Part shown: in pieces, positions 9,290 through 16,342 of the stretch | Numbering within the stretch: position 1 is the stretch's first letter | Layout: every line of letters starts with the position of its first letter | Assembly: GCA_018241265.1 (NCBI GenBank) | Contig: JAFEEF010000021.1 | Span: 63,909 to 127,908, forward strand | Source: Pseudomonadota bacterium | Lineage (GTDB): Bacteria > Pseudomonadota > Gammaproteobacteria > Burkholderiales > Burkholderiaceae_C | DNA length: 64,000 nt | Direction of reading: 5' to 3' | Position numbers and translations under genes: made by a program | The notes under the pieces: model-generated | The model's database searches: none | Seen by the model: only the letters and a program-made list of their open reading frames with translations | Told to the model about the DNA's origin: nothing

Positions 9290-9922
9290 ATGGACCCGTT
9301 GAACACCTTCGCTGCCGCGCTGCAATCGCTGCCGCTGGTCGCGATCCTGCGCGGCATCCTGCCGCGCGACGCGCCGGCGGTCGGCCGTGTGCTCGACGGG
9401 GCAGGCTGGCGGCTGATCGAAGTCCCGCTCAATTCGCCGCAGCCGCTCGACAGCATCGCGGCGCTCGCGAGCGCGCTGCCCGATGCGCTGGTGGGTGCGG
9501 GCACGGTGCTGTCCGCCGACGCGGTGCGCGACGTGCATGCGGCCGGCGGCCGCCTCGTCGTCGCGCCGAACTTCGATGCCGACGTGGTGCGCACGGCCGT
9601 GCAGCGCGGTCTCGTCTGCTTGCCGGGCGTGCTGACCCCGACGGAGGCCTATGCGGCGCTCGCCGCCGGCGCGCACGGCCTGAAGCTCTTTCCGGCGGAA
9701 ATGACGCCGCCCGGCGTCGTCAAGGCGCTGCGCGCCGTCCTCGATGCCCGCGTGCCGCTGCTGCCGGTGGGCGGCATCACGCTCGCGAACCTGGGCGCCT
9801 ACCGGGCCGCCGGTGCGAGCGGCGCGGGCATCGGGTCGTCGCTGTACCGGCCGGGCGATGCACCCGCGGCCGTCGGGGAGCGCGCGCGTGCGTTCGCACT
9901 GGCGTGGGGCACAAAGGGTTAG
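9290..9922 (+). CDS. dgoA: 2-dehydro-3-deoxy-6-phosphogalactonate aldolase
   Basis: 210-aa class I aldolase of the KDPG/KDPGal family, cleaving KDPGal to pyruvate and glyceraldehyde-3-phosphate. Diagnostic segments are PLVAILRGILPRDA, the acid-base glutamate in RLIEVPLNSPQPLD (the NSP form points to KDPGal rather than KDPG), the phosphate site GAGTVLSAD, and the Schiff-base lysine in GLKLFPAE near residue 127. Length is normal for a trimeric aldolase. The ATG at 9290 follows GTGAATTCCG. It closes the importer-dehydratase-kinase-aldolase operon. Confidence 0.92.
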   Translation: MDPLNTFAAALQSLPLVAILRGILPRDAPAVGRVLDGAGWRLIEVPLNSPQPLDSIAALASALPDALVGAGTVLSADAVRDVHAAGGRLVVAPNFDADVVRTAVQRGLVCLPGVLTPTEAYAALAAGAHGLKLFPAEMTPPGVVKALRAVLDARVPLLPVGGITLANLGAYRAAGASGAGIGSSLYRPGDAPAAVGERARAFALAWGTKG

Positions 9923-10019
9923 GACGTCGCCTACACGCGATGCGCTGGTCGGCCGATGGGCGCGGGCCGGCACGGCTTCCAGAATGGCTTCATCGCTTCC
10001 ACCCGACAAGGAGTCAACG

Positions 10020-10388
10020 ATGAACGCGAAGACCACTGTCCTTGCCGCCGCCGTACTGGCCGCGGCCCTCGGCACCACCGCGATTCCGGCGTCGGCCGCC
10101 GTGATCGTCGACGTCGCGCCGCCGGCGGCGCGGGTCGAAGCGGTGCCCGCGCCGCGCGCCGGCTACATCTGGACGCCGGGCTACTGGAACTACGTGAACC
10201 ACCGCCATGTGTGGGTGGCCGGCACCTGGGTCCGCGATCGGCCCGGCTATGTCTACCACCAGCCGGCCTGGGTCCAGCGCGACAACCGCTGGGTGCTGGA
10301 GCGCGGTGCGTGGGCGCGCGGCGATCGCGACCACGACGGCGTGCCGAACCGTGTCGACACCCATCCGAACAATCCGTACCGTCCGTGA
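10020..10388 (+). CDS. Exported WXXGXW-repeat (BcpO-like) protein
   Basis: 122-aa exported protein. A clear signal peptide (TTVLAAAVLAAALGTTAIPASAA) is followed by Trp/Tyr-rich repeats of the WxxGxW kind: WTPGYWNY, WVAGTWVRD, and degenerate WVQRDNRW and LERGAWARG. The tail DRDHDGVPNRVDTHPNNP resembles a thrombospondin type-3/calcium-binding Asp loop. The start follows AAGGAGTCAACG. Members of this family are envelope proteins of unknown function, often annotated as BcpO-related. A strong terminator follows, so it is a single-gene unit. Confidence 0.85.
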   Translation: MNAKTTVLAAAVLAAALGTTAIPASAAVIVDVAPPAARVEAVPAPRAGYIWTPGYWNYVNHRHVWVAGTWVRDRPGYVYHQPAWVQRDNRWVLERGAWARGDRDHDGVPNRVDTHPNNPYRP

Positions 10389-10420
10389 TCGTTCCCTGAT
10401 CAACGGATAGCTTGTGCGAC

Positions 10421-10447
10421 ACGGCCCTCCATCGGAGGGCCGTTTTT
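10421..10447 (+). terminator. Rho-independent terminator
   Basis: Perfect 10-bp stem ACGGCCCTCC / GGAGGGCCGT with an ATC loop, running directly into TTTTTG. It ends transcription of the WXXGXW gene 33 bases after its stop codon. Confidence 0.92.
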
Positions 10448-10478
10448 GTTGGTTCGGTGCATGGGCCCGCCAGTGACA

Positions 10479-11405
10479 TCAGCCGAGCCTGCACCGGCCG
10501 AGCGCGCAAAGTATGGCCGCGAGCCCGCCCATCATCAGTGCCGCCGATGCGGGCTCCGGTACGGGATTCGTGTTGCCGATGCCGGCGTCGACCGCGATCG
10601 CATAGCCGGGATGATCCGCCAGCCAGCCCGGGTCGATGAAGATGAAGGGCGCGATGCGCGCGTCGGCGGTGCTCGCCGTGAGCACCGGCAGCCCGGTGAG
10701 CTGGCCGGTGGTGCCGCCGCGCATCGAGATCGACAGCGTGAGGGTGCCGCGCAGGCCTTCGGGCAGGGTCGCGCCCCAGGTCCATGATGCATCGTAGTCG
10801 GTGTAGCCGACCGGCTCGGATGACTGCACGCCCCAGCCGAGCGACACGGTGTCGGCATCGAAGGCGAGATAGGTCGGTGCCGTGCCCGACTGCGGCCCCG
10901 ATGCGGCGAACGTGCCCGCAATGTTCTGTGCGACCACGGAGAGGCGCGAGCCGACGTCGCCGTAGAGGCGCTGAGGATCGCCCTGCGACGCGAGCGTGCC
11001 GCTCGTGATCCCTGAGAAGCGCACCGGAACGCTGGCAGCCGAAGGGCCGGTGATCGTGAATCCGTACGACATCGACGCCCCGACGAACGTGTAGGCGGCA
11101 TCCAGCGAACTCGCGGCTGTGGTGCCGGTGGCGTGGCCGACCAGCGACGGCGTCGAGCTGACTTCGACGTTGCCCTCGGTCGTGTTGTCGCCGCCCGACC
11201 CCGTCAGCGGACCCGCGGCATAAGTCCCGTTGCCGGTCACGCCCACCACCTGGCGCGTCGCGGGATTGCCCTGGTTGCCGACCGTCGCATCGACCGAACC
11301 CGATACGACGACCAGTGCATGGGCGGGCGCGGCCATGGCCGCGAGCACGACGCCGCCGACGAACGTCGGCAGGCGATACGGACGAGGATGCGATCGTTGC
11401 GGCAT
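10479..11405 (-). CDS. PEP-CTERM sorting-domain protein
   Basis: 308-aa secreted protein. A signal peptide (about residues 1-33, ending AAPAHA) precedes a low-complexity Gly/Ser/Thr-rich beta-type body without recognised catalytic motifs. The C-terminus has the tripartite PEP-CTERM signal: VPEPASAA, a short hydrophobic helix and a basic tail (GRCRLG). Such proteins are processed by exosortase and associated with exopolysaccharide; no exosortase or EPS gene is in this window. The start MPQRSHPRPYR at 11405 was preferred to an upstream Met at 11471 because it gives a normal signal peptide. Confidence 0.88.
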   Translation of the reverse strand: MPQRSHPRPYRLPTFVGGVVLAAMAAPAHALVVVSGSVDATVGNQGNPATRQVVGVTGNGTYAAGPLTGSGGDNTTEGNVEVSSTPSLVGHATGTTAASSLDAAYTFVGASMSYGFTITGPSAASVPVRFSGITSGTLASQGDPQRLYGDVGSRLSVVAQNIAGTFAASGPQSGTAPTYLAFDADTVSLGWGVQSSEPVGYTDYDASWTWGATLPEGLRGTLTLSISMRGGTTGQLTGLPVLTASTADARIAPFIFIDPGWLADHPGYAIAVDAGIGNTNPVPEPASAALMMGGLAAILCALGRCRLG

Positions 11406-11739
11406 GCGGCCTCCGATGAGCAATGATGGGGACGTCGGCAGTGTCTGCAGATCCGCGTTCGCTGAACTCAAGGGATGCCAAGGATCGGCCCAAACGTTCT
11501 AAAGGGCGCGCTTCTCGATGCTCTGGCCGCGTTTTCGGCGGAGGGCCATGGGGCGCGGCCGTCGGCGACCGCCGGGCGTCCCTAACGCTAGGGCTGGGTT
11601 GGCCCGGCTTTAGAACGATTGGCGACGCTTGAGGACCCGAAGGGCAGGGCGATCGGACAGTACCCGGGCCGGGGCGCATCGCCCGCATTCGCGGATCGAG
11701 CGACCCCGGCCTTGCAATCATCCAACGAGGTACTTCATC
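11406..11739. other. Divergent intergenic region with a widely spaced inverted repeat
   Basis: 334 bases without a supportable gene between the PEP-CTERM gene (leftward) and the small Cys-rich gene (rightward). It contains a perfect 10-bp inverted repeat, CGTTCTAAAG at 11495-11504 and CTTTAGAACG at 11608-11617, and a small hairpin CCCTA-ACGC-TAGGG at 11580-11593. Paired distant sites suggest a looping regulator, but no cognate factor is identified. Confidence 0.5.
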
Positions 11740-11958
11740 GTGAACAACCGCACCTTCCATCGCATCGCCGGCCGTCGCATCCTCTTCGCGGCCGCGTCGG
11801 CACTCCTGGGCGCGGCAGCCCTCGGCGCCATGGCCGCCGGATTGCCGGGCCGCGTCGCCGCCGCTGCGCCATCGCGGCCTGTCGTCGCCAGCAAGTTGCC
11901 CAACTGCGGCCCCGACGGATCGCGGGTCTGCAACAGCTTCGGATGCTGGTGCCAGTGA
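11740..11958 (+). CDS. Small exported Cys-rich peptide of unknown function
   Basis: 72-residue product starting with GTG at 11740, eight bases after an ACGAGG ribosome site. It has a basic n-region (NNRTFHRIAGRR), a hydrophobic core (ILFAAASALLGAAALGAMAAG) and a probable AxA cleavage region, leaving a short mature peptide ending NCGPDGSRVCNSFGCWCQ. Four cysteines in the last 17 residues suggest disulfides in the periplasm or outside the cell. No family is recognised. It could be a small envelope factor or a secreted bioactive peptide; no modification or transporter genes sit beside it. The arrangement is consistent with a real gene, but short length keeps confidence moderate. Confidence 0.55.
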   Translation: MNNRTFHRIAGRRILFAAASALLGAAALGAMAAGLPGRVAAAAPSRPVVASKLPNCGPDGSRVCNSFGCWCQ

Positions 11959-11989
11959 GCGGCAGCAGACGCGCCTGAGCAGCACCGCG

Positions 11990-12024
11990 CCGGCATGCCG
12001 CGGACCAGCCGCGCGGCATGCCGG
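11990..12024. repeat. Perfect 13-bp inverted repeat between two exported-protein genes
   Basis: CCGGCATGCCGCG (11990-12002) and CGCGGCATGCCGG (12012-12024) with a 9-nt loop, and no T-run. It may be an mRNA-stabilising or termination hairpin after the Cys-rich peptide gene, or a protein-binding site before the GloVer-repeat gene. Confidence 0.6.
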
Positions 12025-12069
12025 TGCGGGCATCGACACCATCCATTCATTCACCGCATCGGAGCCACC

Positions 12070-13248
12070 ATGGATTCCACTTCCCTGACCGGCCGCGCCG
12101 CCATCGCGCTGGCCGTCTCCGCCCTCGCCCTTACGGCGCAGGCCACCACCTTCTCGGTCGCACACGAGTTCGCCGGAACGGACGGTTCCTGGCCGTTCGG
12201 CGCGCTCACCCTCGACAGCGCCGGCAACGTCTACGGCGCCGCCTACGCGGGAGGCACGGCCAATTTCGGAACGCTCTTCAAGTTCGATGGCGCCAGGCTG
12301 ACGACCCTTTATTCGTTCACCGGCGGAAGCGACGGCGGCAACCCCGAAGGGTCATTGCTCGCCGATGCCGAAGGCAACCTGTACGGCACGACCAAGGTCG
12401 GCGGCGGCGGATACGGCACGGTGTTCCGCTGGGATCGCGAGCTCCAGCCGCACCTGCGGACGCTCAAGTCGTTCGTCGATCGCGCGGCGGACGGCGTCTC
12501 CCCGTCGGGCGGCCTGGCGCGCGACGCTGATGGCACGCTATACGGCACGACCTTCTTCGGCGGCAACCTCGATTGCGCGACCCAGGGACTGGGCTGCGGA
12601 ACGGTCTTCAAGGTCGCCGCCAGCGGTGCGTTCACGCAGTTGCATCGCTTCAACGGCACTGATGGCTACGGACCGAACGCCACGCTCTACCGCGTCGGCG
12701 ACCGCCTCTTCGGAACGACCGTCTACTGGGGACCGTCGCCGGCCGGCAGCCCCTATTCGATGAAGGCTGCGGATGGCACGAGCTTCACGACGGTGACGCC
12801 GAACGGCGTCAGCTACAACTTCATCGGCGGGCTGGTTCGCGATGCCAACGGCAACCTGTGGGGCGTGGCCTTCATCGCCGGCACGACCTCGATGGGCGGC
12901 ATCTACAGGATCGATCCCTCCGGCAACTACCAGCTGATGCATACCTTCAACGGCAGCGATGGCGCCTATCCGACCGGCACGCCGATCCTCGATGCCCAGG
13001 GAATGCTGTACGGCACGACCGAGGGCGCCGCGGTGTGGGGCAGCGAGGGATCGGGTCCCGGCGGCTACGGCACGGTATTCCGTTACGACACCGCCAGCGG
13101 CACGCTGACGACGCTGCACCGCTTCACCGGGCCGGACGGCAAGAACCCGGTGGCCGGTCTGGTGCGCGATCCGCAAGGCAATCTCTATGGCGTCACGGCC
13201 TACGGCGGCGCGAACGACAAGGGCGTGCTGTTCCGCGTCACGCCGTAG
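12070..13248 (+). CDS. GloVer-type tandem-repeat secreted protein
   Basis: 392-aa protein with a signal peptide (AAIALAVSALALTAQA, cleavage near residue 26). It then has about seven tandem units of the pattern D-G-NLYGTTxxGGxxxxGTVFK/R followed by TxLHxF, for example GNLYGTTKVGGGGYGTVFRW and GTLYGTTFFGGNLDCATQGL. This is the repeat of the choice-of-anchor GloVer family (TIGR03803), which probably folds as a beta-propeller. Many relatives carry PEP-CTERM or another C-terminal anchor; this one ends right after its last repeat (GVLFRVTP), so it is likely secreted or periplasmic. Function in the family is unknown. Confidence 0.85.
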   Translation: MDSTSLTGRAAIALAVSALALTAQATTFSVAHEFAGTDGSWPFGALTLDSAGNVYGAAYAGGTANFGTLFKFDGARLTTLYSFTGGSDGGNPEGSLLADAEGNLYGTTKVGGGGYGTVFRWDRELQPHLRTLKSFVDRAADGVSPSGGLARDADGTLYGTTFFGGNLDCATQGLGCGTVFKVAASGAFTQLHRFNGTDGYGPNATLYRVGDRLFGTTVYWGPSPAGSPYSMKAADGTSFTTVTPNGVSYNFIGGLVRDANGNLWGVAFIAGTTSMGGIYRIDPSGNYQLMHTFNGSDGAYPTGTPILDAQGMLYGTTEGAAVWGSEGSGPGGYGTVFRYDTASGTLTTLHRFTGPDGKNPVAGLVRDPQGNLYGVTAYGGANDKGVLFRVTP

Positions 13249-13364
13249 TCGCCACGCTCGATCCGGCCAAGCGCGCGGCGGCGGAGCCTGCTGCGGCCCG
13301 GGAGGGGCGTCCTAGAATCGGCGGCGGCGGGCCGGTGGTCATCCGGGCGCGAGGCCATATCGCC

Positions 13365-15872
13365 ATGCAGCCGATTCTTCGCTTTGGCCGAGTCGAGGTG
13401 CGCACCGTGCAGCGGCAGCTGCTGGTCGATGGCGTGCCGATGCCGGTGGGTGCGCGTGCCTTCGACGTGCTGCTCGCACTGATGGCGCGGCCCGGCGACC
13501 TGGTGAGCCGGGAAGCGTTGCTGGATGCCGTCTGGATGGGTCGGGTGGTCGAGGACAACAACCTCGTCGTGCAGATCGGCGCGCTCCGCAAGGCGCTCGG
13601 GAAGGAAGCGATCGCGACGATACCCGGCCGCGGTTACCGCTTCTGCCTGCCGGTCTCCGCGCCGGATCCCGCGCCTGAGGTCGCGGGCATACCGGTCGGC
13701 GAACCGTCGCAGCGGGGCGAGCGTCCACTGATCGGCCGCGATGAGGATGTCGCGGCGATCGGGCGGCTGCTCGATGCGGAGCGTCTGGTCACGATCAGCG
13801 GCGCCGGCGGTATTGGCAAGACGAGGATCGCCGAATGCCTCTGCAGCGCGCAGCGGTCTCGCCATGCGCACGGTGCGGTGTGGGTCGAGATCGCCGGCAT
13901 CGGCCATTCCGACCTGCTGCCGGGCAGCATCGCGGGGGCTGCCGGCCTGAGCGTTGCCGCCGGCGGCGATGCGCTGCGAAACCTGATTGCCGCACTGAGT
14001 CCGCTCGACCTGCTGCTGGTGCTCGACAACGCCGAGCACCTGATCGCCGGCGTGGCCCCGATCGTCACCGCGTTGATCGCCGGCGCGCCGCGGCTGCGCG
14101 TGCTCGTGACCAGCCAGGTGCCGCTGCGCGCAGCCGAGGAAGCGGTGTATCGCCTTCCCGGCCTCAGCATCGCCGAAGCCGATGCCCCGCTCGACCACGC
14201 GATGCGGCATGGCGCCGTCGCGCTGTTCGTCGAGCGCGCTCGCGCGCAGGGCTGTAGCGCCGCCATCGACGCGGCGGCACTGCCGTCCATCGTCGCGATC
14301 TGCGGCGCGCTCGACGGCATGCCGTTGGCGATCGAGCTCGCCGCGGCGCGCGTTCCGATGTTCGGCGTGCACGCATTGGCCGCCCATCTCGGCGACCGGC
14401 TCGACCTGCTCACGCGCGGCCGGCACGACGCGCCTGAGCGCCAGCGCACCCTGCGCGCGGCGCTGTCGTGGAGCTACTCGCTGCTCGAGCCTCGGGAGGC
14501 ACAGCTGTTCCGCAGGCTCGCGGTGTTCGCCGGTGTCTTCACGCTGGGGATGGCGCGGCGGGTCGGAAGCGACGTTGACGATGACGCCGATTGCCGGCGC
14601 GGCGGCTCCGTGGTGGATGCGCTCGGTGGTCTCATCGAGCGCTCGCTCGTGAACGTCGATGCGGCCGACGAACCGCGCTATCGATTGCCGGAGTCCGCAC
14701 GCTGCTTCGCCGCCCAGATGCTGGCGGCCTCCGGAGAGGCCGAGCAGGTCGAGCGGCGCCATGCCGATGCGGTGCTCGAGCGCTTCTCGACGATCTACGG
14801 GGCCAGCCGCGACGGCGAGATCACCGCCGACCGCGCCCTGGCAGCGCTGGAGCCGCATCTCGACGGCGCCCGGTCTGCACTCGAGTGGATGATGCAGCAC
14901 GGCGATGCGACCGGTGCGATCACGCTGGCGCCGGCGCTGAGCTTCGCGCTGACCCTGTCGAGGCATAAGGAGCGCGCGCAGGTATGGGAGACGACCGCGC
15001 GCTGCATCGATGCGCACGTCCCTCCAGACCTGCGGGCGAGGTGGGCGCTCGGCTACTGCGTCTACTGGTTCCAGCGCCGGCCCGAAGTGGCGGTCCGTTG
15101 GGCGGAGGAGGCGCTGGCAGTGCTCCAGGAGCCCGTGTGGCGCTACCGCGCGCTTGCCACGCTCGCGATGGCGCTGGCACGGCTCGGCGATGTCCAACGG
15201 TGTGCGTCGACCTGCGCGGCGATGGACGCGATCGAGGACCCGGCATGGCACGCGCGCACGCGCTTCGCGGGTGCGATGGCCACCTGGCAGCTCGAGACCG
15301 CGCGCGGCGACTTCGATGCGGCGCTCGCGGCCAATCGCCGCGCGCACCGCCTGGCGGTGGCGTGCGGCGACGACGCCAACGTCGAAAGCCTGCTCGTCAG
15401 CCTGGTCGACACCGAGCTGGCGACCGGCCGCATCGACGATGCGGTGAAGCACGGACTCGAACTGGAGCGCCGGCTCGTCCGCGGCCGCCATGTGCAGGCG
15501 CTGACCGTCAACCGCATCAACCTGGTCGGTGCGCTGGTCGCGCAGGGACAGCTCGAGGAGGCTCGAAAGATGGCCGCGGCCGCGTGGCCGCTCGCGGTCG
15601 CGTTCGAGGTGCATCCGATCCTCGCCGACAACCTCGCGCTGCTGGCCGCGTCGTGTGGCGACTGGACCGCCGCCGCGACATTGCACGGCTATGCCGATGC
15701 GGCACGCGCCGCAGCCGACATGAAGCGCGAGGCCAACGAATGCCGGGCGATCGAGGGCGCCGAGCGGCTGGCCCGGCCACGACTCGGCGACGCGTACGGC
15801 CGCGAGTTCGCCGCCGGTGCGCGCCTCGGTCGCGACGAGGTGCCGGTGGTCGCAGGGATCGCGACGACCTGA
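13365..15872 (+). CDS. Winged-helix (OmpR-type) regulator fused to an AAA/NB-ARC-like ATPase and TPR-like tail
   Basis: 835-aa regulator. Residues about 1-95 form an OmpR/PhoB-type winged helix (GARAFDVLLALMARPGDLVSR, then ALRKALGKEAIATIPGRGYRF). Residues about 125-400 form an STAND-type ATPase with Walker A ISGAGGIGKTRI, Walker B DLLLVLDNAEHLI and the sensor region RLRVLVTSQVPLR, followed by GMPLAIELAAARV. The C-terminal ~400 residues are helical, TPR-like, and would be the sensor. A -10-like TAGAAT lies at 13313-13318, 46 bases before the ATG. It could control the neighbouring PNPOx-like gene or secreted-protein genes; the signal is unknown. Confidence 0.85.
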   Translation: MQPILRFGRVEVRTVQRQLLVDGVPMPVGARAFDVLLALMARPGDLVSREALLDAVWMGRVVEDNNLVVQIGALRKALGKEAIATIPGRGYRFCLPVSAPDPAPEVAGIPVGEPSQRGERPLIGRDEDVAAIGRLLDAERLVTISGAGGIGKTRIAECLCSAQRSRHAHGAVWVEIAGIGHSDLLPGSIAGAAGLSVAAGGDALRNLIAALSPLDLLLVLDNAEHLIAGVAPIVTALIAGAPRLRVLVTSQVPLRAAEEAVYRLPGLSIAEADAPLDHAMRHGAVALFVERARAQGCSAAIDAAALPSIVAICGALDGMPLAIELAAARVPMFGVHALAAHLGDRLDLLTRGRHDAPERQRTLRAALSWSYSLLEPREAQLFRRLAVFAGVFTLGMARRVGSDVDDDADCRRGGSVVDALGGLIERSLVNVDAADEPRYRLPESARCFAAQMLAASGEAEQVERRHADAVLERFSTIYGASRDGEITADRALAALEPHLDGARSALEWMMQHGDATGAITLAPALSFALTLSRHKERAQVWETTARCIDAHVPPDLRARWALGYCVYWFQRRPEVAVRWAEEALAVLQEPVWRYRALATLAMALARLGDVQRCASTCAAMDAIEDPAWHARTRFAGAMATWQLETARGDFDAALAANRRAHRLAVACGDDANVESLLVSLVDTELATGRIDDAVKHGLELERRLVRGRHVQALTVNRINLVGALVAQGQLEEARKMAAAAWPLAVAFEVHPILADNLALLAASCGDWTAAATLHGYADAARAAADMKREANECRAIEGAERLARPRLGDAYGREFAAGARLGRDEVPVVAGIATT

Positions 15873-15938
15873 GCCGCTACGATCCGCGACGCGGGGACCG
15901 GACGGTCGCCGCATCGAGGCGAATCCAGGAGAGCACGC

Positions 15939-16325
15939 ATGAGCATTGCCGTTGAGATGTCCGAACTCGCGAGCGTGATGGCGCGCTACCGGTACGCCTA
16001 CCTGATGACGACCGCGATCAAGGGCGCGCCGCATGCGGTGGCGGTCGTCCCGACCCTGGAGGGCGGCGAACTCGTCGTGGCCTCGGTCGGTCGCCGCACG
16101 CGCGAATACGCGACCGCGCATCCCGAAGTTGGCTTCGTCTGGCCGCCGGCGTCTCCGTCGGAGTATTCGCTGATCGTCGATGGGCGAGCCGTCGTGGCCG
16201 GTGCCGGACTGCGGATCACGCCGACGCGGGCCGTGCTGCATCGCCCGGTCGAGCCCGGTCAGCCGGTCGCAGCGGGCGCCTGCGGTGCGGACTGCGTCGA
16301 AGTGAACCTGAGTCCCGGCGGCTAG
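15939..16325 (+). CDS. Pyridoxamine 5'-phosphate oxidase-like flavin/heme-binding protein
   Basis: 128-aa split-barrel protein. Typical features are the N-terminal helix then RYRYAYLMTTAIKGAPHAVAVVPTLEGGELVV and the EYATAHPEVGFVWPP segment, matching short PNPOx-like proteins that bind FMN, F420 or heme. The substrate is unknown. The start has AGGAGAGCACGC before it. It follows the large regulator by 66 bases in the same direction, so co-expression or regulation is plausible. Confidence 0.75.
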   Translation: MSIAVEMSELASVMARYRYAYLMTTAIKGAPHAVAVVPTLEGGELVVASVGRRTREYATAHPEVGFVWPPASPSEYSLIVDGRAVVAGAGLRITPTRAVLHRPVEPGQPVAAGACGADCVEVNLSPGG

Positions 16326-16342
16326 GCCTCAGCCCTGCACCA

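Noticed and set aside
13200..16241. 1013-codon minus-strand frame
   Set aside because: Antisense to the wHTH-ATPase gene, which has clear Walker and HTH motifs; composition is Arg/Gly/His-rich.
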